From: Flavobacteriales bacterium UBA720
GTDB lineage: Bacteria > Bacteroidota > Bacteroidia > Flavobacteriales > Weeksellaceae
NCBI GenBank assembly: GCA_002297505.1
Contig: DBLQ01000027.1
Coordinates: forward strand, 11,061 to 48,841
Length of the DNA: 37,781 nt
Direction: 5' to 3'
The notes under the pieces were generated by a model, which was not told the DNA's origin, ran no database searches, and saw only the letters and a list, made by a program, of their open reading frames with translations. This document shows positions 1-8,014 of the stretch, piece after piece. The stretch's first letter is position 1. Each line of letters starts with the position of its first letter. A program made the translations under genes and the position numbers.

Positions 1-1750
1 GCATGGGGCCGTAAAATTGTCCTGTTAAATCCAATGAAAATTGATTCTTAAATTGGTATGTCAAATTGTACGTTCCGCTCCATTTCGGGGCGTGCAGTTG
101 CTGTGTTTTTTCATCGTCATTAACAGAATAAACATCCATATAAGTCACACCAAATAGAATCTGGAATGGCAAAGTCCAATTGGTGCTCACATCAGCCGAA
201 ACTCCTCTGGAAATGGCGTGCCCCGACAAGTTGTTATAAATAATCTGATCGGGCTCCGAATCAAAATCGCCAATAATTTTGTTGTTGAAATAAGAATAAA
301 ATCCATTGACATCGACATTGATAAAATAATCTTTAATCGGAATTTTCATCAGATAACTGAGATTGGTATTGAGAGATTTTTCCGGTTTCAGATCTTCTTT
401 GATGACTACTTCTCGCGAACCCGTCAATGCTGCGTGGTCTTCTGTAAAAAGATTCACAACGCGGAAACCTGTGCCGAAGCTCAATCTCAAAGTATTGAAA
501 GGATTAGGCTCGAATTTCCAAGCTAATCTCGGCGAGTGAACCGATTGATGAACCTTGTGATAATCATATCTGTAACCAATGAGCAAAGTATTTTTATCAG
601 TAATTTCCCATTCGTCTTCCAGATAGATTCCCGCAATCGGCGACTTCATCGGTTGATTTTCTCCAGAAGAATTAGCTGTTCCTGGCGTGTTATCATCATA
701 GAAAGTAGATTTATAACTGATTCCAGATTTCAAGTGATGTTTCCCAAATTGTTTTTCCCAGTTCAGCTGCAGAAACAGAACTTTCTGGGTCGCCAAATAA
801 GGTGTGTTGCCGTAAAACGAATTTTGGTCATGGTAATTGTAGGAATATTGAAGCAAAAATTTTTCCTTCAAAGGCAGTTGATAGATGCCAAAAAACTCCA
901 ATCGATTGGTGTAGATACTCTCGCCATAAACATCATCCGAACCTCGGTTTTCCTTTTGCCACTGCATTTCTCCGCCGAACCGGTCTTCATAAAAATAGCG
1001 CAAAGCCAAACTCGCCAATCGATTCTCTTTTCTTTTGAAATTCCATTTGTTGAAAACTGAGATTCTGTGCTGCAAAGCAGTGTCTGTGAAATTGTCCTGA
1101 TTATGATCGGTTTTATTCCCAAAATAAAAATAATTAAGACTTAGCAGACTTGAAAAATTTTTATTCCCGATGATTTTCTTTGCAATATCCAAATTGATTT
1201 CTCCTTGATTGCCAGTCATCAAATCTGTTGAGAAATCAGGAGCTTGCAACGCATTTTTTGTGATGATGTTAATGACGCCGCCCATCGCTTCCGATCCATA
1301 AATCGAAGAAGCCGGACCTTTCGTGATCTCGATTCTATCCACCAAACTATTCGGGATCCCGCTGAGGCCATAAACCGTGGAAAGCGAGCTCACAATTGGC
1401 ATTCCGTCTATCAAAATCATGGTATAGGCGCCTTCCAGACCATTGATGTGGATGTCACCGGTGTTACAAACCGAACAGTTCAGCTGAGGTTTTACACCAT
1501 TTACCATTGCAATAGCCTCAAAGATGTTGGGCGTGGGATTCTTCCTGAAAAATTGCTGCGAATAAACATCTGTAGAAATTGGACTGCTGAGTTTCTTTAC
1601 AGAAAAATGGGTAATTGTGATTTCATCAATATTTCTGTGGTGCTTTAACGAGTCTGGAGCACCGGTTTTTGCAGAATCCATTCTGAGCGAATCCGTCTGG
1701 GCCAGCATAAAGCCCGATAAAAGCGTAAAGTAAATAACTAGAGACCTCAT
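1..1750 (-). CDS. TonB-dependent outer-membrane receptor, 5' part (3' end outside window)
   Basis: Reading leftward from the ATG at 1750 there is an open frame of 583 codons that leaves the window, so the C-terminal part of the barrel is missing. An N-terminal signal peptide (MRSLVIYFTLLSGFMLAQ) is followed by a TonB plug domain. The plug contains NCSVCNTGDIHINGLEGAY, LIDGMPIVS and RIEITKGPASSIYGSEAMGG, the classic plug signature. No carboxypeptidase-like (SusC-type) domain precedes the plug, so this resembles the siderophore/vitamin/metal receptor branch more than SusC. It should sit in the outer membrane and import a ligand using TonB energy; the ligand cannot be read from sequence. The CxxC in the plug is visible, role unknown. 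A perfect -7 box lies 18 bp upstream of the start, inside a 20-bp dyad. Confidence 0.93.
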   Translation of the reverse strand, partial: MRSLVIYFTLLSGFMLAQTDSLRMDSAKTGAPDSLKHHRNIDEITITHFSVKKLSSPISTDVYSQQFFRKNPTPNIFEAIAMVNGVKPQLNCSVCNTGDIHINGLEGAYTMILIDGMPIVSSLSTVYGLSGIPNSLVDRIEITKGPASSIYGSEAMGGVINIITKNALQAPDFSTDLMTGNQGEINLDIAKKIIGNKNFSSLLSLNYFYFGNKTDHNQDNFTDTALQHRISVFNKWNFKRKENRLASLALRYFYEDRFGGEMQWQKENRGSDDVYGESIYTNRLEFFGIYQLPLKEKFLLQYSYNYHDQNSFYGNTPYLATQKVLFLQLNWEKQFGKHHLKSGISYKSTFYDDNTPGTANSSGENQPMKSPIAGIYLEDEWEITDKNTLLIGYRYDYHKVHQSVHSPRLAWKFEPNPFNTLRLSFGTGFRVVNLFTEDHAALTGSREVVIKEDLKPEKSLNTNLSYLMKIPIKDYFINVDVNGFYSYFNNKIIGDFDSEPDQIIYNNLSGHAISRGVSADVSTNWTLPFQILFGVTYMDVYSVNDDEKTQQLHAPKWSGTYNLTYQFKNQFSLDLTGQFYGPM

Positions 1751-1760
1751 CAAAACAAAA

Positions 1761-1780
1761 TTGTTAGACAAAGCTAACAA
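1761..1780 (-). promoter_or_regulatory. -7 promoter box inside a 20-bp dyad upstream of the TonB receptor
   Basis: On the minus strand TAGCTTTG (1776-1769) matches the Bacteroidetes -7 consensus TAnnTTTG exactly. It is embedded in the inverted repeat TTGTTAG-N6-CTAACAA (1761-1780) with perfect 7-bp arms. No clear -33 TTG is present. A dyad over the -7 box is where a repressor would bind, so this is a plausible operator; the regulator is unknown. Confidence 0.55.
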
Positions 1781-1830
1781 ATTTATTTCAATATAGAATA
1801 TTATATGAACATGGATTTTAAAAACAAAAA

Positions 1831-1862
1831 AACTCACCCCGGAAGGTGAGTTGTATTTTTTC
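1831..1862 (-). terminator. Rho-independent terminator of the Bax inhibitor-1 family gene
   Basis: Perfect 8-bp arms AACTCACC / GGTGAGTT (1831-1838 and 1845-1852) around a 6-nt loop. Read on the minus strand the stem is followed by a T-rich tract (complement of the A run at 1821-1830). It lies just past the stop at 1876. An A/T-rich run on the other side could let it work in both directions. Confidence 0.85.
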
Positions 1863-1875
1863 AATTGTTTGTCGC

Positions 1876-2559
1876 CTAGTCTCTTCGGCTCAGGAAAATT
1901 CTCAGAATATACCAGAAGAGAAGCATGATGGATGCGAACATCTGGAGTGCTGCGCCCACATATTGCCCTTTCGTGTAGATATTTTTGATGTTGTAAGTCT
2001 CGTAAAGAATGCTTGCGCTCGCCAATCCCACCATTGCCAGGGAAAACCAAAGTCCGAGATTGAATCCGAAAATTGCTCCGACCACGATAACGCCCAGCGC
2101 TACAAATCCTCCGATAACAATGATGTTCCTGAGAAATGAGAAATCTTTATTGGTGAAAAACACGGTCGCCGTAAGTCCGGCAAACATGAAAAGTGTTACC
2201 AATGCAGCCTGCGTAATGATCTGAGGTGCGTAAAGACTGGCGATTCCCAGCATCGGCAGAAAGATGACCGCTTCGATGAGCACAAACAGGCCCAGGCCAA
2301 GATATTGTGTGCTTCTTGATACCGAAAAAGACAATTTGGTTGCCAACATGGACACCAGCCAGAAAACACCGATCACAGCCAGCCAGATGTATTTCCCGGT
2401 CATCAGGGAAAGGATGGTCTCCAGCGGAATCAGCTGCAACAGTAAATATTCTACTGCGCCGAAGGCAAGAATGGCTACCGCCACGTGCATGTAGGTTTTT
2501 CTGTAAAATTCGGCTCTTTCGATTTCTGACAATTGAGAAACCATTAATGAATCATTCAT
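1876..2559 (-). CDS. Bax inhibitor-1/YccA family membrane protein
   Basis: A 227-residue hydrophobic protein with a short charged N-terminus (residues 1-20) and about seven transmembrane segments. This matches the length and topology of the Bax inhibitor-1 (TMBIM/YccA/YbhL) family. The end shows the family pattern of an acidic/polar loop, here LYETYNIKNIY, followed by a last hydrophobic segment. Bacterial members are inner-membrane proteins proposed to act as pH-sensitive calcium leak channels or FtsH-interacting factors; the role here is inferred only from family. It has its own promoter (2583-2613), which overlaps the 3' end of truA, and a strong terminator, so it is probably monocistronic. 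Confidence 0.88.
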   Translation of the reverse strand: MNDSLMVSQLSEIERAEFYRKTYMHVAVAILAFGAVEYLLLQLIPLETILSLMTGKYIWLAVIGVFWLVSMLATKLSFSVSRSTQYLGLGLFVLIEAVIFLPMLGIASLYAPQIITQAALVTLFMFAGLTATVFFTNKDFSFLRNIIVIGGFVALGVIVVGAIFGFNLGLWFSLAMVGLASASILYETYNIKNIYTKGQYVGAALQMFASIMLLFWYILRIFLSRRD

Positions 2560-2582
2560 TTGTTTTAAGATTTTGTTATTCT

Positions 2583-2613
2583 CAAATATAGGATTTTAAG
2601 ATTTAATATCCAA
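2583..2613 (-). promoter_or_regulatory. Housekeeping-type promoter of the Bax inhibitor-1 family gene
   Basis: On the minus strand a TTG (2613-2611) is followed after exactly 20 bp by TATATTTG (2590-2583). This is the Bacteroidetes TTG-N17-23-TAnnTTTG arrangement. The -33 part lies inside the last codons of truA; the start codon is 23 bp downstream. Confidence 0.7.
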
Positions 2614-3331
2614 CATCTACCAGAAAAAGGCCGTGTGCGGGCGCCGAAACACCTGCGGAATTCCGGTATTTATCTTCGATGATTTGTCGCATATCATGTG
2701 GTGTGATTTTCCCGCTGCCTACTTCTACCATAGTTCCGACAATGGCTCGCACCATATTTCTCAGGAAGCGGTCGGCAGAGATCGTGAACTTAAGTTGATT
2801 TCCTGTTTTCTCCCATTCGGCCCTGTAGATTTTGCAGATGTTGGTCTTGTTGTCCGTGTGGAGCTTGGCAAAGCTTGTGAAATCTTCGTATTCGAAAAGG
2901 ATTTTGCATGCTTCGTTCATTAGATCAATTTCCAAAGGTTTCTGACGCCAGTATTGCCAGGATGAGTCTTTGGAAAACGGATTTTTGTCCAGCGAGATAT
3001 AATATTCGTATGTTCTGTACGTTGCGCTGAAGCGGGCGTGCATGTCATCCGCAACCTTGAAAATTGTTTTAATGGCAATGTTTTCGGAAAGAAATGAATT
3101 GAGCTTATGAACCAGGTTTTCGTCCAAATTCTTCTCGGTTTCAAAATGTGCAAACATTTTTTTTGCGTGCACGCCTGTGTCTGTACGTCCTGCGCCCGTA
3201 GTTTTGATAGCTTCACGGAGAATGGTGGATAGGGCATTTTCCAGCTCTTCCTGCACAGAAATCTGATGAGGCTGAATCTGGTAACCAAAGTAGGCCGAAC
3301 CATTGTAAGAAAACTCTATAAAATATCTCAT
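2603..3331 (-). CDS. truA: tRNA pseudouridine(38-40) synthase TruA
   Basis: A 242-residue protein of normal TruA length. The N-terminus MRYFIEFSYNGSAYFGYQ and the signature GAGRTDTGVHA carry the catalytic aspartate (Asp51). RFLRNMVRAIVGTMVEVGSG near residue 190 is the conserved C-terminal TruA motif. It converts uridines 38-40 of the tRNA anticodon arm to pseudouridine. The gene is divergent from the small membrane-protein gene at 3410. Its 3' end carries the promoter of the next minus-strand gene. Confidence 0.97.
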   Translation of the reverse strand: MRYFIEFSYNGSAYFGYQIQPHQISVQEELENALSTILREAIKTTGAGRTDTGVHAKKMFAHFETEKNLDENLVHKLNSFLSENIAIKTIFKVADDMHARFSATYRTYEYYISLDKNPFSKDSSWQYWRQKPLEIDLMNEACKILFEYEDFTSFAKLHTDNKTNICKIYRAEWEKTGNQLKFTISADRFLRNMVRAIVGTMVEVGSGKITPHDMRQIIEDKYRNSAGVSAPAHGLFLVDVGY

Positions 3332-3409
3332 TTCGGCGGTAAATTTCCTGAAATTATTTTAATTACAGAGAAAATCTTAATTCGTATTTTCGTGGTTCAA
3401 ATATTCTTA

Positions 3410-3712
3410 ATGAAACCAATCAAAAAAAGCAGACTCTCACAGCCTTCGGAATTTATCAAAATGATGGTCATTATTCTGGTATTCGTATCGGTATTTCTGT
3501 TCAGCAAGTCCGTTGGAGATGAGCAAATGGTCATTATTTTTTTTGTTTTGGGACTGTTGCTGTTCATTCTCCAAGTGGTTTTTGTCATCATGTATAAAAA
3601 GGGAAGTAAAACTTTAGCCTTCTGGTTTATGATTTTACTCGGATTATTAATGATCGCCGCGCTGGCAACCATTGGGTATTTCATAAAATATGGCATAGTT
3701 TTAAGCAACTAA
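3410..3712 (+). CDS. Small hypothetical membrane protein (100 aa)
   Basis: I do not recognise a named family. The protein starts with a basic stretch (MKPIKKSRL) and has about three hydrophobic segments (roughly residues 19-33, 40-61 and 70-93). It is very likely an inner-membrane protein. The frame stays open 48 codons farther upstream, but that extension crosses the truA start region and reads unlike coding sequence, so the ATG at 3410 is preferred. It may be cotranscribed with the phosphodiesterase gene 40 bp downstream. Confidence 0.72.
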   Translation: MKPIKKSRLSQPSEFIKMMVIILVFVSVFLFSKSVGDEQMVIIFFVLGLLLFILQVVFVIMYKKGSKTLAFWFMILLGLLMIAALATIGYFIKYGIVLSN

Positions 3713-3752
3713 ATTAGATTCACAGTGTCTTTTATAACCCGATTGATTTGAA

Positions 3753-4247
3753 ATGAAACGCATTCTTCTATTATCCGACACCCATTCTTACATCGATGAC
3801 CGTATGCTCAGTTATGCTAATGATGCTGATGAAGTCTGGCATTGCGGGGATTTTGGTAACATGAATGTGATTGAAGAACTGGAAAAAATAAAACCAGTCC
3901 GCGGCGTTTACGGCAATATCGACGAAGCAGGAATCAGGACAATTTTCCCCGAGGTTTTGAGTTTCAGATGTGAAGAAGTGGATGTTTTGATGATCCATAT
4001 CGGTGGTTATCCGGATAAATATTCAGCGTTGGCCAGGAAGGAGATCGCGGACAGGAAACCAAAATTATTCATCTCAGGCCATTCCCATATCCTGAAGGCG
4101 ATGCACGACAAAAAAAATAATCTCCTCCACCTGAATCCCGGAGCCTGCGGAAAAGTGGGCTGGCACAAGGTGAGAACCATGATGCGATTTACCATCCACA
4201 AAGAAGAAATCAAGGATCTGGAAATCATTGAACTTGGTGCAAAATAA
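3753..4247 (+). CDS. YfcE/MJ0936-type metallophosphoesterase
   Basis: 164 residues, typical for the small YfcE/MJ0936 phosphodiesterase family. All calcineurin-like metal motifs are visible in order: D9-x-H11 (LLLSDTHS), GD (32-33), GNxD (54-57), a His at 82 and GHSH (109-112). The expected activity is metal-dependent hydrolysis of a phosphodiester; the physiological substrate is unknown. It is followed after 62 bp by the Smr-domain gene on the same strand. Confidence 0.92.
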   Translation: MKRILLLSDTHSYIDDRMLSYANDADEVWHCGDFGNMNVIEELEKIKPVRGVYGNIDEAGIRTIFPEVLSFRCEEVDVLMIHIGGYPDKYSALARKEIADRKPKLFISGHSHILKAMHDKKNNLLHLNPGACGKVGWHKVRTMMRFTIHKEEIKDLEIIELGAK

Positions 4248-4309
4248 ATTCCTCTCATAGGGATGGATTGCAAATATAAAATTCTGACAGCGCGCTTAAT
4301 AATAATGAT

Positions 4310-4804
4310 ATGAAAGTTGGAGATCTGGTTTCCGTTATCGATGAAAATCTTAAAGGTAAGGTCCTGAAGATAAATGCCGATCAGGTGAAAATCGAAGACG
4401 AGCATGGCTTCACCTATCAATTTTCCAGAGATCAGCTCACCATCATCGATACTGATCTGTATGCCAATGCGCCCATTATTCGGAAAAAAGAAAACTCAAA
4501 AGTAATTTCCAAAAAGCACCACAAAGCGCCACTGAAATTGGATTTGCACTTCAATTTTCTGGTAAATAATCCTTCTGATTATGAGGCTTTTGACCGGCTG
4601 ATGATACAGCGTGAAAAATTGCTGGAAACCATCGATTTTTGCAGGAAGAACAGAATCAAAACGCTGCTGATCATTCATGGCATCGGCGACGGCGTATTGC
4701 AGAAAATGGTATATGACGTGCTGGAAGGTCTCAGCAATGTAGAGTACGACTCCGACGGTTTTTTCTACCATCAATCCGGCAATGTAGAAGTCAGGTTTCT
4801 GTAA
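4310..4804 (+). CDS. Smr-domain protein (MutS2 C-terminal-like)
   Basis: 164 residues. The N-terminal 50 residues (MKVGDLVSVIDENLKGKVL...) resemble a small SH3/KOW-like barrel as found in the DUF2027/MutS2 linker. The C-terminal half has the Smr motifs LDLH (77-80) and HGIGDGVL (123-130). Smr domains cut or bind nucleic acid, for example nicking endonuclease activity in MutS2 and mRNA cleavage near stalled ribosomes. There is no MutS ATPase, so this is a stand-alone Smr protein. Typical Bacteroidetes DUF2027-Smr proteins are about twice as long, making this a short form. Confidence 0.85.
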   Translation: MKVGDLVSVIDENLKGKVLKINADQVKIEDEHGFTYQFSRDQLTIIDTDLYANAPIIRKKENSKVISKKHHKAPLKLDLHFNFLVNNPSDYEAFDRLMIQREKLLETIDFCRKNRIKTLLIIHGIGDGVLQKMVYDVLEGLSNVEYDSDGFFYHQSGNVEVRFL

Positions 4805-4913
4805 TAGAACTTTATTTCCGCAGATCGGCGTAGTTCTCAGACTTTATGTATCTTTATAAAATTGAACGTCCAAAAGCCTTCTTCTATTCTAAATTCAATC
4901 TTATAAAAATCAT

Positions 4914-5750
4914 ATGTACCGAAAAACCATCACGCTATTTTTAATTCTAGTGTTTACCATCGGAACTGCGCAGACGTTGTACAAGACCGAAAGCATTTCC
5001 TATTATCCGGAAACGATCCGTAAATCAGACGCATACATCAGTGCTCAGTGTAAAATCAACTTCTATTATCCGGCCAATGTCAAAAATTTTCCGACGGTAA
5101 TTTGGTTTCATGGAGGCGGATTAACCGGCGGGAATAATGAGCTCCCAACTGAATTGCTGGAGCAGAATATCGCTGTAGTAAGCGTTGGATACCGCTTGGC
5201 GCCCACCGTAAAAGCACCGGCCTATATCGAAGATGCTGCAGCGGCTACAGCCTGGGTTTTCGAAAATATTGAAAAGTACGGAGGCAATAAAAATCTCATT
5301 TTCCAGTCCGGGCATTCTGCGGGCGGCTATCTGGCGATGATGATTACGCTGGACAAAAAATACCTTCAGAAATATAAAATCGATGCAGATCAAATGGCGG
5401 GTTTGATCCCTTTCAGCGGGCAGGCCATTACGCACTTTCAGATCAGAAAAGAACAAGGCATTCCGGAGCTTCAGCCTACGATTGATGAGTACGCACCGCT
5501 GTTTCATGTCCGGAAAGATGCTCCACCAATTGTGCTGATCACCGGTGACAGGGAACTGGAACTTCTGGGCCGTTACGAAGAAAATGCCTATCTGGCAAGG
5601 ATGCTTAAACTGGTTCAGCATCCTTCTACTAAATTGTTAGAGGAAGATGGTTTTGATCATGTAGGGATGGCAAACCCAGGATTTTTCATCCTGAAAAAAG
5701 AAGTGCAGGAACTCACGAAAAAAATAAAAACCGAAAAGAAAATTCCTTAA
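4914..5750 (+). CDS. Secreted alpha/beta-hydrolase (acetyl-esterase/lipase type)
   Basis: 278 residues with an N-terminal signal peptide (about residues 1-19, ending TIGTAQ). The oxyanion-hole motif HGGG is at 66-69, the nucleophile motif GHSAG at 133-137 (Ser135), a likely acid at Asp212 (ITGDREL) and His249 (GFDHVGM). Together they form a complete esterase triad of the BD-FAE/Aes-like class. It should hydrolyse a carboxylic ester in the periplasm or outside; the substrate is unknown. A strong bidirectional terminator follows the stop codon. Confidence 0.87.
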   Translation: MYRKTITLFLILVFTIGTAQTLYKTESISYYPETIRKSDAYISAQCKINFYYPANVKNFPTVIWFHGGGLTGGNNELPTELLEQNIAVVSVGYRLAPTVKAPAYIEDAAAATAWVFENIEKYGGNKNLIFQSGHSAGGYLAMMITLDKKYLQKYKIDADQMAGLIPFSGQAITHFQIRKEQGIPELQPTIDEYAPLFHVRKDAPPIVLITGDRELELLGRYEENAYLARMLKLVQHPSTKLLEEDGFDHVGMANPGFFILKKEVQELTKKIKTEKKIP

Positions 5751-5757
5751 AAAACAA

Positions 5758-5798
5758 CAAGTCGCAAACCGGATAACAGTTTGCGACTTGCTTTTTTT
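5758..5798. terminator. Bidirectional terminator between the esterase and yqgE genes
   Basis: Perfect 12-bp arms CAAGTCGCAAAC (5758-5769) and GTTTGCGACTTG (5779-5790) around a 9-nt loop. A T7 tract follows on the plus side (5792-5798) and an A run precedes on the other side. It sits between convergent genes and can end transcripts from both. Confidence 0.92.
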
Positions 5799-5807
5799 AG
5801 GTTAAAA

Positions 5808-6350
5808 TTAATTAAGACTCACATCTTCCGGCGCATTGGCCCAGAGCAGAAACTCGCCGCCGAGGTTCTGCATGATGTTTTTCCACAGATTCTGATCATT
5901 GGGCAGCGTGTAATCCAAATTATAAACATCTACAATAGTCCAGATTTTCCTCTGAATTTCACCCTCCAGCTGCATCGGCGCCCAGCTGGAGCAGCCTGCA
6001 AAAACTTTGATGTCTTCCACACTCAGTAGCCCTGTCGCCAGCGCGCGCATCACAGCGTCCCGGTCGTCGGTACTGTAGAACTCATCGTTGATGACGGAAA
6101 ATTCGTTGGTCACTTTAGGACCTTTCACAATGAGAAAGATTCTGTCTTCCTCCACAGGGCCGCCTTCGTACACCTGCACCGGTTGACCAAAAACGACCAG
6201 GCTGCCTGCACTCTGGCTTTTTTTGTTCAGAATCAAGCCCATCGTGCCATGCTCATCATGGTCAATAATCAGCACTACCGAACGTGAAAAAATATCGCCG
6301 GAACCATCGGGAGTCGATATCAGAATTTTACCTTTGTAAGAATAATTCAT
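5808..6350 (-). CDS. YqgE/AlgH family protein
   Basis: 180 residues, normal for YqgE/AlgH. The N-terminal KGKILISTPDGSGDIFSRSV, GTMGLILNKK and the later VFAGCSSWAPMQLEGEI are the conserved family blocks. The function is not established; the family is a soluble cytoplasmic protein. The start MNYSYKGKIL fits the family. A perfect minus-strand -7 box TAGCTTTG ends only 4 bp upstream of the ATG, so a leaderless or nearly leaderless mRNA is possible. Confidence 0.93.
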   Translation of the reverse strand: MNYSYKGKILISTPDGSGDIFSRSVVLIIDHDEHGTMGLILNKKSQSAGSLVVFGQPVQVYEGGPVEEDRIFLIVKGPKVTNEFSVINDEFYSTDDRDAVMRALATGLLSVEDIKVFAGCSSWAPMQLEGEIQRKIWTIVDVYNLDYTLPNDQNLWKNIMQNLGGEFLLWANAPEDVSLN

Positions 6351-6454
6351 ACATCAAAGCTATAAAAAAATATTTTTTTTGAAAAAGAATTCTGGTGAAA
6401 ATTAAGTTAAAATGCAGCGCGAAATCAGATATTGTATGCCATAGTAATTATTAT

Positions 6455-6553
6455 TTGGGCGCCTGGATCCGCCCTCCACTCCCGCTTTTTTGTGCCAGCG
6501 CTTTTCCCTGGGCTTACAAAAAGAGCTCCGTTCAGGTCGGGGCGCGCTTCGCC
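6455..6553 (-). repeat. Structured dispersed repeat, family A, copy 1
   Basis: A GC-rich block in AT-rich DNA. On the minus strand it begins GGCGAAGCGCGCC, continues CCTGAACGGAGCTCTTTTT, then a variable centre of about 26 nt, then AAAAAAGCGGGAGTGGAGG and GGCGCCCAAAT. Copy 2 (17985-18116) shares both ends almost exactly but has a different centre. The two halves can pair: CCGaCCT with AGGgCGG, TTTTT with AAAAA, GCGCC with GGCGC. It lies between the divergent yqgE and pdxH genes. The rest of the 6351-6686 gap holds only the pdxH promoter. Confidence 0.85.
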
Positions 6554-6623
6554 TGGAATGACGCTGGCAGTCCCATAGAATTTCCTAACTCTAATTGACC
6601 ATTGTCACTCGCATCAAAAACCA

Positions 6624-6654
6624 TTGAAATATTGAAAAAAGTTCACGAAATTTG
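6624..6654 (+). promoter_or_regulatory. Promoter of pdxH
   Basis: TTG (6624-6626), a 20-bp spacer and GAAATTTG (6647-6654) match the TTG-N17-23-TAnnTTTG pattern with one mismatch in the -7 box. The pdxH start is 33 bp downstream. Confidence 0.55.
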
Positions 6655-6686
6655 TCTGACAAATCATCCTACATCCCAACTCGCTC

Positions 6687-7337
6687 ATGCAAAACGAAAA
6701 CCTCCACGATAAAAGAAAGATCTACGAAAAATCCCAACTCATCGAAACCGAAATCAAAGAAAACCCCATCGAGCAGTTCCGAAACTGGTTTCTGGAAGCC
6801 GAAGAAAATCCACAGGTTTCTGAAGCCAATGCGATGGCAATTTCTACAGTAGAGGAGGACGGCTGCCCACGAACCAGAATGGTTTTACTAAAGTCTTACA
6901 ATTGGGAAGGTTTCGTTTTCTATACCAATTATGACAGCCGCAAAGGGAAATCTCTGGCGAAAACCCAGAAAGCGTGTCTTCACTTTTTCTGGCCAAGTCT
7001 GGAACGCCAAATTATCATCAAAGCCAACGTCGAAAAGATTGCAGAAAATCTTAGCGACGGTTATTTCCATTCCAGACCAAAAGGCAGTCAGCTCGGCGCC
7101 GTCGTTTCCCCACAAAGCCAGGAGATTCCGGACCGAAGTTTCCTCGAAAATAAACTCAAAGCTTTAGAAACCGAATTTGAAAACAAAGAAATCCCAAGAC
7201 CGGAAAATTGGGGCGGCTACATCGCCAAGCCTTACGAAATCGAATTCTGGCAAGGCAGACCGAACCGCTTGCACGACAGAATTCTCTATGCTTTGACAGA
7301 AGATTTTGACTGGAAGATTTCCAGACTCGCACCCTGA
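6687..7337 (+). CDS. pdxH: Pyridoxamine 5'-phosphate oxidase
   Basis: 216 residues, the standard PdxH length. FMN/substrate motifs are present: PRTRMVLLK (61-69), FYTNYDSRKGK (78-88), SRPKGSQLGAVVSPQSQ (129-145) and the C-terminal block EFWQGRPNRLHDR (186-198) ending RLAP. It oxidises pyridoxamine- or pyridoxine-5'-phosphate to PLP. The PLP is relevant for HisC and the class III aminotransferase in this window. It stands alone, with a promoter upstream and a palindromic repeat that may act as terminator downstream. Confidence 0.97.
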   Translation: MQNENLHDKRKIYEKSQLIETEIKENPIEQFRNWFLEAEENPQVSEANAMAISTVEEDGCPRTRMVLLKSYNWEGFVFYTNYDSRKGKSLAKTQKACLHFFWPSLERQIIIKANVEKIAENLSDGYFHSRPKGSQLGAVVSPQSQEIPDRSFLENKLKALETEFENKEIPRPENWGGYIAKPYEIEFWQGRPNRLHDRILYALTEDFDWKISRLAP

Positions 7338-7360
7338 TTAAAAAACTCAAAACACATTTT

Positions 7361-7409
7361 TTGTCATTCCGGAGGAATCTAAATTCTCGGGATTCTTCCA
7401 GAATGATAA
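7361..7409. repeat. Palindromic repeat, family B, copy 1 (possible bidirectional terminator)
   Basis: TCATTCCGGAGGAATC (7364-7379) can pair with GATTCTTCCAGAATGA (7391-7406), 14 of 16 positions, around an 11-nt loop. It sits between the convergent pdxH and hisIE genes, 24-27 bp from the pdxH stop. The same sequence family recurs at 16530-16585, so it is a dispersed element rather than a private terminator. Confidence 0.75.
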
Positions 7410-7429
7410 TTTTAAAGAATTTATAATAA

Positions 7430-8014
7430 CTATTTACTTCTCGATTTCAAAACTTTCTCCACATCTTCCAACGAGAAACCTTTAGCTTTTAGCAAAATCA
7501 AATAGTGGTACATCAGATCAGCAGCTTCATTGAGGAATAAATCATCGTTATCATCTTTCGCCTCAATCACGAGTTCCACCGCTTCTTCGCCCACTTTTTG
7601 AGCTATTTTGTTGATTCCTCCTTTGTACAAAGAATTTGTGTAAGAACTTGCATCGTTGTTGTCGATTTTATCCGAAATCGTCTTTTGCAATTCGTATAAA
7701 AAACCTCTGTCGGTTTCCTCTGCGAAACAAGTCGTCGTTCCGTTGTGACAAGTTGGCCCGAGAGGTTTTGCCTGGATCAGAATCGTGTCTTGGTCGCAAT
7801 CCAGTTTCCAGTTAATCAATTCAAGAAAGTTTCCCGAAGTTTCGCCTTTGGTCCACAATCGATTTTTGGAACGTGAAAAAAAGGTGACTTTCTTTTCCTC
7901 TAAAGTTTTAGTTAAGGCTTCCTGATTCATATAGCCGAGCATCAAAACTTTCAGATTAAGATAATCCTGAATGATGACGGGAACCAAACCTGTATTGTCA
8001 AATTTAATGTTCAT
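7430..8014 (-). CDS. hisIE: Bifunctional phosphoribosyl-AMP cyclohydrolase / phosphoribosyl-ATP pyrophosphatase
   Basis: 194 residues, the usual fused HisI-HisE length. The HisI part (1-105) has SGNFLELINWKLDCDQD (60-76), carrying the Asp/Cys metal site, and PTCHNGTTTCF (87-97); Cys73, Cys89 and Cys96 are the expected zinc ligands. The HisE part (106-194) has KVGEEAVELVIEA (140-152) and EAADLMYHYLILL. It catalyses steps 2 and 3 of histidine synthesis. It is the last gene of the operon and overlaps hisF by 4 bp. Confidence 0.97.
   Translation of the reverse strand: MNIKFDNTGLVPVIIQDYLNLKVLMLGYMNQEALTKTLEEKKVTFFSRSKNRLWTKGETSGNFLELINWKLDCDQDTILIQAKPLGPTCHNGTTTCFAEETDRGFLYELQKTISDKIDNNDASSYTNSLYKGGINKIAQKVGEEAVELVIEAKDDNDDLFLNEAADLMYHYLILLKAKGFSLEDVEKVLKSRSK

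Noticed and set aside
536..1648. Two plus-strand ORFs opposite the TonB receptor
   Set aside because: They are antisense to the receptor frame, which encodes a clear TonB plug; their translations look like reverse-frame artefacts.
1751..1830. Riboswitch (for example cobalamin) before the TonB receptor
   Set aside because: The -7 box is 18 bp from the start codon, leaving no room for a structured leader.
6395..6598. A 67-codon plus-strand ORF
   Set aside because: It spans the family-A repeat and its translation simply follows that repeat; no protein-like pattern.
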